Shown piece by piece: positions 6,144-9,748 of a stretch of DNA of 9,748 nucleotides. A program made the position numbers and the translations under genes. The notes under the pieces are model-generated. The model was not told the origin of the DNA. It searched no databases and worked only from the letters and a program-made list of their open reading frames with translations. The stretch is from Actinomycetes bacterium (GTDB taxonomy: Bacteria > Actinomycetota > Actinomycetes > Mycobacteriales > Micromonosporaceae), in the NCBI GenBank assembly GCA_023437285.1, contig JAEZGP010000553.1, positions 1-9,748 on the forward strand, in the 5' to 3' direction. Position 1 is the first letter of the stretch; each line of letters opens with the position of its first letter.

Positions 6144-8017
6144 CGTCCGGTCGGCCCCTTTCCGGTGAAGGCGTCGCGAAACTGGCCGGACAGGCGGTCC
6201 GCGAAACGTCGGGTCACGTGGAGTCGGGCGTCGTCGGGCAGCGCGTCGAGCAGCCGACGGGCCGCGTCACCATAGGTGGCCGGATCGGCGACATCGACGG
6301 CCGCATGGTGCTCGCCGTCGAGGTCGAGGGCGACTACCAGCACGTCGACGGCCGCCCGGGTGCCGTCCGGCAGCCGGCCCGGCTCGCGCAGCGCCGCGTG
6401 CAGCCGGCGGCGCCAGGCCGGTTCGAGCCCGGACGCGCCGGCCAGCGACAGCCACGTCGCCGTCACCACCCGCTCAAGGTGCCCCGTCTCGGCCGCCGCG
6501 ACGAGCATGGCGACGGCGTCGCGTACGGGCACCTGCCAGGGTTCGGCGTGCTCGGCGGGCGCATCCGACAGCGCGGCGACGTAGCCCGCGAGCGGCAACC
6601 CGCAGCGCCAGCCCGGGCGGGAGGACAGCCACGCGACGAAGGCTGCCGCCAGGTCCGTGCGCGGGTCGGACCCGAGGATGAGCGCGGCCGCCACGTCGCA
6701 GCACAGGCGTTCGTCCTCGGCGGCCGCCACCCGCGGGTCCTCAGGCTCGACGGGAAGGTCGAGCAGCACCCGGACGGCCCGCTCCGCCCCCGCCCCAGCA
6801 TCCGGCTGCGCGACGGCGGCGGACAGCACCTCACCAACGAGCGGGAACAGCGCGCCCAACCGCCGCCCCAGCACGAGGTACAAACCGGCCGCATCGAGGG
6901 TAGGGGCGTCGAGAACACGGGCAGCCAACTGCGGGATGACGACGCTGGGCCGGTGGCGCCGCAGCCTTTCGGCGTCGAGTTGCGCCGGCGGCGTGTGCTT
7001 GAGGTAGTCGCTCAGCAGCAGCCCCCATTCGCCAGGCCGGAACGCCTTTAGGATGCCGCGGTTGAGCACCTGCGCGACGGTGGCCGGCCGGCCCTGGCCG
7101 CTACGCACGTCTGCCAGTGTCGTGACCTGCCGCAGGATCGTTTCGGCGTAGGCCACGGCTGGCCCGGGCTCGACGATGCCGGGACGCTGCTCGTCGGCGC
7201 GCAGCTTCGCCAGCAGCTCCACGGTGTCCCCGCCGACCGCGTCGCGTATGTCACCCAGCAGGCCACGGTAGCGGCCCGCCGGTTCGGACAGCGTCAGGCG
7301 GTCGACTTCGCCACGCCACGACATCACCCGTGCGCCCCGGGTCGACCGGACGCCGAAGCCAAGCCGGATCTTCGTTGCCGAAAGCGGTGAGACGTGCGTC
7401 GACAAGCTGAGGTCGGCCCGCACGTGGTAGGGAAGCAGGGACACCAGCGCCTCGAGCAGGCGCACGCGCTCGTGGACGGGCGCGTCCAGCGCGTCGCTGA
7501 TGACCAGCGCCCCGTCCAGCAGCAGCGCCGCGGCCGCCGCGAACCACGCGAAGTCCCCGTTGATCAGCCCGGCCGTGGCTGCCAGATCGGGCGGTCCGAG
7601 GACGGGTGCGATCGGTCCGGCCGCAGGCAGCTCGAGCGACGCCACCGCGGCGGCGAGTTGGTCGTACCCTGCCCCCACGTCGGCCAGGTGGTCAAAGACG
7701 CAGTCGACATAGCGCATCATCGTCGTGGGCCGGCCGAAGGCGTCCCGCACCGGCTCGCGCGGCCAGTCCAGGATCGCGAGCCCGAGCCGGGGTGCCGTGC
7801 GAGCACCGATGACCGGACCGGCCATTACCCAGGGCAGCGCCGCCGGTCCGCTCATGGCCGTCCCCGGGTTGCCGGGAACCAGCCGCCGCGTTGCTTTGTC
7901 GAGCTCACCGCGCTGCCGCCCGCCTGTGGAGTCAGCGATGACGCCGAGGTCGTCCGCGGCGCCGGGGTGTTTGCCGCGCAACGCCCATCGCCACTGCGGG
8001 GCCGGCCGGCCGGTCAT
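6140..8017 (-). CDS. GAP1-like GTPase-associated protein
   Basis: A 625-aa mostly helical, soluble protein with no signal peptide or clear membrane helix. The segment LLLDGALVISDALDAPVHER followed by LLEALVSLLPYHVRADLS matches, from memory, the conserved block of actinobacterial 'GTPase-associated protein 1' (GAP1-N2) proteins. The remaining ~350 residues would be the GAP1 middle and C-terminal regions. They are rich in Arg, Ala, Leu and Asp, with no catalytic motif that I can see. In predicted conflict systems GAP1 acts with a GTPase and often a vWA protein, probably as adaptor or regulator. Here its ATG is 3 nt after the GTPase stop and its stop overlaps the vWA start, so all three are likely one translationally coupled operon. 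No strong ribosome site precedes the ATG. Confidence 0.85.
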   Translation of the reverse strand: MTGRPAPQWRWALRGKHPGAADDLGVIADSTGGRQRGELDKATRRLVPGNPGTAMSGPAALPWVMAGPVIGARTAPRLGLAILDWPREPVRDAFGRPTTMMRYVDCVFDHLADVGAGYDQLAAAVASLELPAAGPIAPVLGPPDLAATAGLINGDFAWFAAAAALLLDGALVISDALDAPVHERVRLLEALVSLLPYHVRADLSLSTHVSPLSATKIRLGFGVRSTRGARVMSWRGEVDRLTLSEPAGRYRGLLGDIRDAVGGDTVELLAKLRADEQRPGIVEPGPAVAYAETILRQVTTLADVRSGQGRPATVAQVLNRGILKAFRPGEWGLLLSDYLKHTPPAQLDAERLRRHRPSVVIPQLAARVLDAPTLDAAGLYLVLGRRLGALFPLVGEVLSAAVAQPDAGAGAERAVRVLLDLPVEPEDPRVAAAEDERLCCDVAAALILGSDPRTDLAAAFVAWLSSRPGWRCGLPLAGYVAALSDAPAEHAEPWQVPVRDAVAMLVAAAETGHLERVVTATWLSLAGASGLEPAWRRRLHAALREPGRLPDGTRAAVDVLVVALDLDGEHHAAVDVADPATYGDAARRLLDALPDDARLHVTRRFADRLSGQFRDAFTGKGPTGR

Positions 8018-8020
8018 GGC

Positions 8021-9058
8021 CTAGGACCGCCCGTCGTGGCGGCCGAGCCCGTCCTGCAACCAGACGACCGGCTCCAGCACGTTGATCGGGTGGACCGGTC
8101 CGCGGATTAGTGGCGTGCCCGGGCGAGCGTCGTAGTTGAACGGGTTGTTCGCGTGGGAGTCGAACGTCCGCCCGGGCGCCACGTGGAAACCGATCGCCGA
8201 CGACACGAAGAACCGGACGCGATCCGGGTGAAACGCGCGCTGAATGGCCTGGTATACGCCGGTCTCGCCCAGCTCGCCGCACAACCAGGCGAAGTACTTC
8301 TCCGCGTCGGTCGACCGCACGTGTGGTAGCCGGGTGTCGGGGTCCTGGTTCACCCAGCCTCCCCGCAACGAGCGCCGAAACACCTCCTCGTTGTCGAACT
8401 TCGTCACGCACACCGCGATGTGATGGCGCAGCCGTGCGTCCACCCAGGTCTGCTCCTCTTCCGCCCGATGCTTGAGGAATGCGACCAGCGGGTCCAGCGT
8501 CGCCGCGTTGGACTTCCCCTTCGCCCGCAACGTCGGGTCGAACAGGAACAGGAAACCATCGGACTCCAGTAGTTCCTCGATGTCGCCGGACGGTGCGGTG
8601 CCGTCGGCGTTCATCGCGGTGTCGATGCCGGGGCCGTCCGTGACCCGCAGCTCGGCGCGCACCACACCCGTACCGTCCGATTGGCTGCGCCGCAGCAGCG
8701 CGAAATAATAGATCTCGCGTTCCAGGGACTGGCCGGGAAAGGCGCCCGCGTTCAGCTGCGTCTCGGCCGCGGCCAGGTAGGCCGCCGAGGCCGGGTCAGC
8801 GGGCGCGAGCGTCCACCCGATGCTGTCCCCGGTCGCGGTGAGCGCCGCCCGGTTCAGCGCTGCCAGAAAGGTGCTCTTGCCGGCGCCTGGGCCGCCCCAC
8901 GTGCTGATGCGGTGCCCGTCAACGTCGCCCAGATCGTCACGGTCGCCGGGCTGGCGCTCGGCCAACCACTCGACCTCGTCCGCCGGATCGTCCGCCACCA
9001 CGGGGTCGGCGGATGATTGCGCTTTGGCCGCGAAGTGGTCGTCGTACTTCGGCGCCAC
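8021..9058 (-). CDS. P-loop GTPase of a GAP1/vWA system
   Basis: This 345-aa protein is the first gene of the operon. It shows a Walker A/G1 loop GGPGAGKST (55-63), a G3-like DGPG (141-144) after a hydrophobic strand, a G4-like TKFD (219-222, T replacing the usual N of NKxD) in AVCVTKFDNE, and a G5-like SSA (286-288) in FVSSAIG. That order fits a TRAFAC-class GTPase rather than an ATPase. In GAP1 operons the partner is often called a 'double-GTPase' (DO-GTPase) family member; this assignment is from memory. An acidic N-terminal region of about 50 residues precedes the P-loop. GTG 9058 was chosen because GGGAG (9068-9064) lies five bases upstream; an ATG at 9166 in frame would add 36 residues but lies upstream of the likely promoter. 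Confidence 0.88.
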   Translation of the reverse strand: MAPKYDDHFAAKAQSSADPVVADDPADEVEWLAERQPGDRDDLGDVDGHRISTWGGPGAGKSTFLAALNRAALTATGDSIGWTLAPADPASAAYLAAAETQLNAGAFPGQSLEREIYYFALLRRSQSDGTGVVRAELRVTDGPGIDTAMNADGTAPSGDIEELLESDGFLFLFDPTLRAKGKSNAATLDPLVAFLKHRAEEEQTWVDARLRHHIAVCVTKFDNEEVFRRSLRGGWVNQDPDTRLPHVRSTDAEKYFAWLCGELGETGVYQAIQRAFHPDRVRFFVSSAIGFHVAPGRTFDSHANNPFNYDARPGTPLIRGPVHPINVLEPVVWLQDGLGRHDGRS

Positions 9059-9063
9059 GGCTT

Positions 9064-9107
9064 CTCCCAGTCTCGTTCCCGCTTCGGTGACGTGACCAGA
9101 CAGGCTA
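9064..9107 (-). promoter_or_regulatory. Candidate -10 element and ribosome site of the GTPase operon
   Basis: TAGCCT (9107-9102, fitting TAnnnT) lies about 45 bases upstream of the GTG start. A GGGAG ribosome site is at 9068-9064, five bases before GTG 9058. No good -35 hexamer was found, so the promoter call is weak while the ribosome site is convincing. If correct, the in-frame ATG at 9166 cannot be the start. Confidence 0.35.
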
Positions 9108-9222
9108 GCGGCCGGTGCGATGTCCTTGCGGCCAAAACTTCGGCAATGATCGTCGCAAATGGACATCCGTTCGCCAGCGACCCGCGCACGGTCGGCGCAG
9201 TCCGGGACGCCCCGCCGGTTCC

Positions 9223-9234
9223 TACGCTTCTACG
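9223..9234 (+). promoter_or_regulatory. -10 element giving a leaderless transcript for the small membrane gene
   Basis: TACGCT (9223-9228, TAnnnT) is followed by exactly six bases and then the ATG at 9235. This is the usual spacing for an actinobacterial leaderless mRNA, and no Shine-Dalgarno sequence is present. No -35 match was seen. Confidence 0.45.
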
Positions 9235-9501
9235 ATGACCGGCCCTCGGCGCACATCCAAGCGCGCGTACCACTCCCGTCGCGCGGCGCGCATGGCGATT
9301 GTCGCCATCTTCGCGCTGTCAGCCGTCATCAACCTGTTGGCCCTGTACCAGGTCGCCGTGGGACGTCCGGTCAGCCCCGCGGTCGATGTCGGCCCCGTCC
9401 TCGACAGGATCCCCGACATCGTGGAGCGGGCGGTCGCCCTGGTCACCGCCATCGGCGCGATCGTCGCGGTCGTTCAGGGCCGCGGCGACGCCCGCCGCTG
9501 A
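9235..9501 (+). CDS. Small two-helix membrane protein divergent from the GTPase operon
   Basis: An 88-aa protein. A very basic N-terminus (RRTSKRAYHSRRAAR, residues 5-19) precedes a hydrophobic helix at about 20-42 (MAIVAIFALSAVINLLALYQV). A short linker with prolines (about 45-60) follows, then a second helix at about 66-80 (AVALVTAIGAIVAVV) and a basic tail. The positive-inside rule predicts both ends in the cytoplasm. I do not recognise a family. The ATG follows a TAnnnT element by six bases. Its stop is 14 nt from the convergent partial gene. The position beside a GTPase/GAP1/vWA operon makes it a possible membrane partner or pore, but this is inference; it could equally be an unrelated orphan. 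Confidence 0.8.
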   Translation: MTGPRRTSKRAYHSRRAARMAIVAIFALSAVINLLALYQVAVGRPVSPAVDVGPVLDRIPDIVERAVALVTAIGAIVAVVQGRGDARR

Positions 9502-9515
9502 CCTTTCGGGCAGGC

Positions 9516-9748
9516 TCAGGTCAGGCCGGGGAGCATGGGCCACAGGCCGGCGGCGCAGCGGGTCAGCAGCGTGCGCCGGCCGGTGATCATGTCGAGGCGG
9601 ATGAGCTCCGCCGGGTTCTCCAGGAAGCCCGGCTCGTCGCCCGTCGCGCGGTAGGCCAGCAGCCCGTCGTCGAAGTAGTCGAGGACCACGCCCGAGCCCG
9701 TGTCGAACGGCATGCTGAGGTCGACCCGGCGCACGAACTGCCCCGTAC
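9516..9748 (-). CDS. C-terminal fragment of an unrecognised protein, possibly a beta-propeller
   Basis: The frame is open to the window edge, so only about the last 76 residues are visible. They contain VVLDYFDDGLLAYRATGDEP and AELIRLDMITGRRTLLTR, with the 'L-x-R-L-D-x-x-T-G-x-x-x-x-L' pattern often seen in repeat blades of beta-propeller or WD40-like proteins. That resemblance is weak and no function should be assigned. The stop is 14 nt from the end of the convergent small membrane gene. In-frame GTG at 9734 and ATG at 9716 are internal methionine/valine codons and are not supported as starts by any ribosome site seen here. Confidence 0.7.
   Translation of the reverse strand, partial: TGQFVRRVDLSMPFDTGSGVVLDYFDDGLLAYRATGDEPGFLENPAELIRLDMITGRRTLLTRCAAGLWPMLPGLT

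Noticed and set aside
6218..7051. Rightward open frame of about 277 codons opposite the GAP1-like gene
   Set aside because: Arg/Gly/Gln-rich shadow with no domain; the leftward frame is continuous, coupled to its neighbours and matches GAP1.
7996..8012. Palindromic CCGG-rich run at the start of the GAP1-like gene
   Set aside because: Explained by the Gly-Arg-Pro-Ala-Pro codons in a high-GC genome; no other sign of a site.
8706..8708. Leftward TTA triplet in the GTPase gene
   Set aside because: It is out of frame, spanning two tyrosine/phenylalanine codons, so it is not a bldA-type leucine codon.
9059..9166. Upstream extension of the GTPase to an ATG at 9166
   Set aside because: The extension lacks a ribosome site and crosses the likely -10 element, while GTG 9058 has GGGAG at ideal spacing.
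1..9748. CRISPR arrays, tRNA genes, insertion sequences, attachment sites
   Set aside because: No regularly spaced repeats, cloverleaf-like sequence, transposase or integrase coding sequence, or terminal inverted repeats were seen by eye.

Overview
This is a GC-rich window, with coding sequence that looks well above 65% GC. It shows typical actinobacterial features: frequent GTG and TTG starts, GGGAG/GGAG ribosome sites, TAnnnT -10 elements, and long spurious frames opposite real genes. The gene families (CGNR zinc-finger regulator, DUF664/DinB protein, GAP1-type GTPase partner, secreted bacterial phospholipase A2) point to an actinomycete. A Streptomyces or Micromonosporaceae-like genome is plausible, but no genus can be fixed from sequence alone.

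Layout from left to right. (1) 1-67: the first codons of a leftward secreted-protein gene cut by the window edge. (2) 191-1628: a leftward pair, an ArsR-type winged-helix regulator overlapping a protein with two SRPBCC (AHSA1-like) domains. A strong hairpin lies downstream at 149-179. The regulator's promoter region is AT-rich, with a TTGACA box, an 18-bp dyad and three tandem 13-bp units. (3) 1732-3325: a leftward CGNR zinc-finger regulator divergent from a rightward EamA/DMT-family transporter, sharing a very short promoter region. (4) 3443-4461: two rightward single genes, a DUF664/DinB-fold protein and a small secreted phospholipase A2-like enzyme. (5) 9058 down to 4479: a tightly packed leftward three-gene operon encoding a P-loop GTPase, a GAP1-like GTPase-associated protein and a membrane-anchored von Willebrand factor A (vWA) protein. 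(6) 9235-9501: a small two-helix membrane protein divergent from the operon and apparently leaderless. (7) 9516-9748: the C-terminal part of an unrecognised leftward gene.

The most interesting unit is the GTPase - GAP1-like - vWA operon. The GTPase stop and the GAP1 start are 3 nt apart, and the GAP1 stop overlaps the vWA start (GTGA), so the three proteins are probably made together. The GTPase carries a GGPGAGKST P-loop, DGPG, TKFD and SSA motifs. The vWA protein has an intact-looking MIDAS, one membrane helix and a cytoplasmic tail. From memory, GTPases with GAP1 and vWA partners have been predicted computationally as NTP-dependent biological-conflict systems. No nuclease or toxin effector is visible inside this operon, so what it executes is open. 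The flanking two-helix membrane protein and secreted phospholipase are candidates only by position.

The rest looks like ordinary accessory or housekeeping chromosome: two regulator-plus-target pairs and two stand-alone enzymes. No tRNA, rRNA, insertion sequence, CRISPR array or attachment site was seen.
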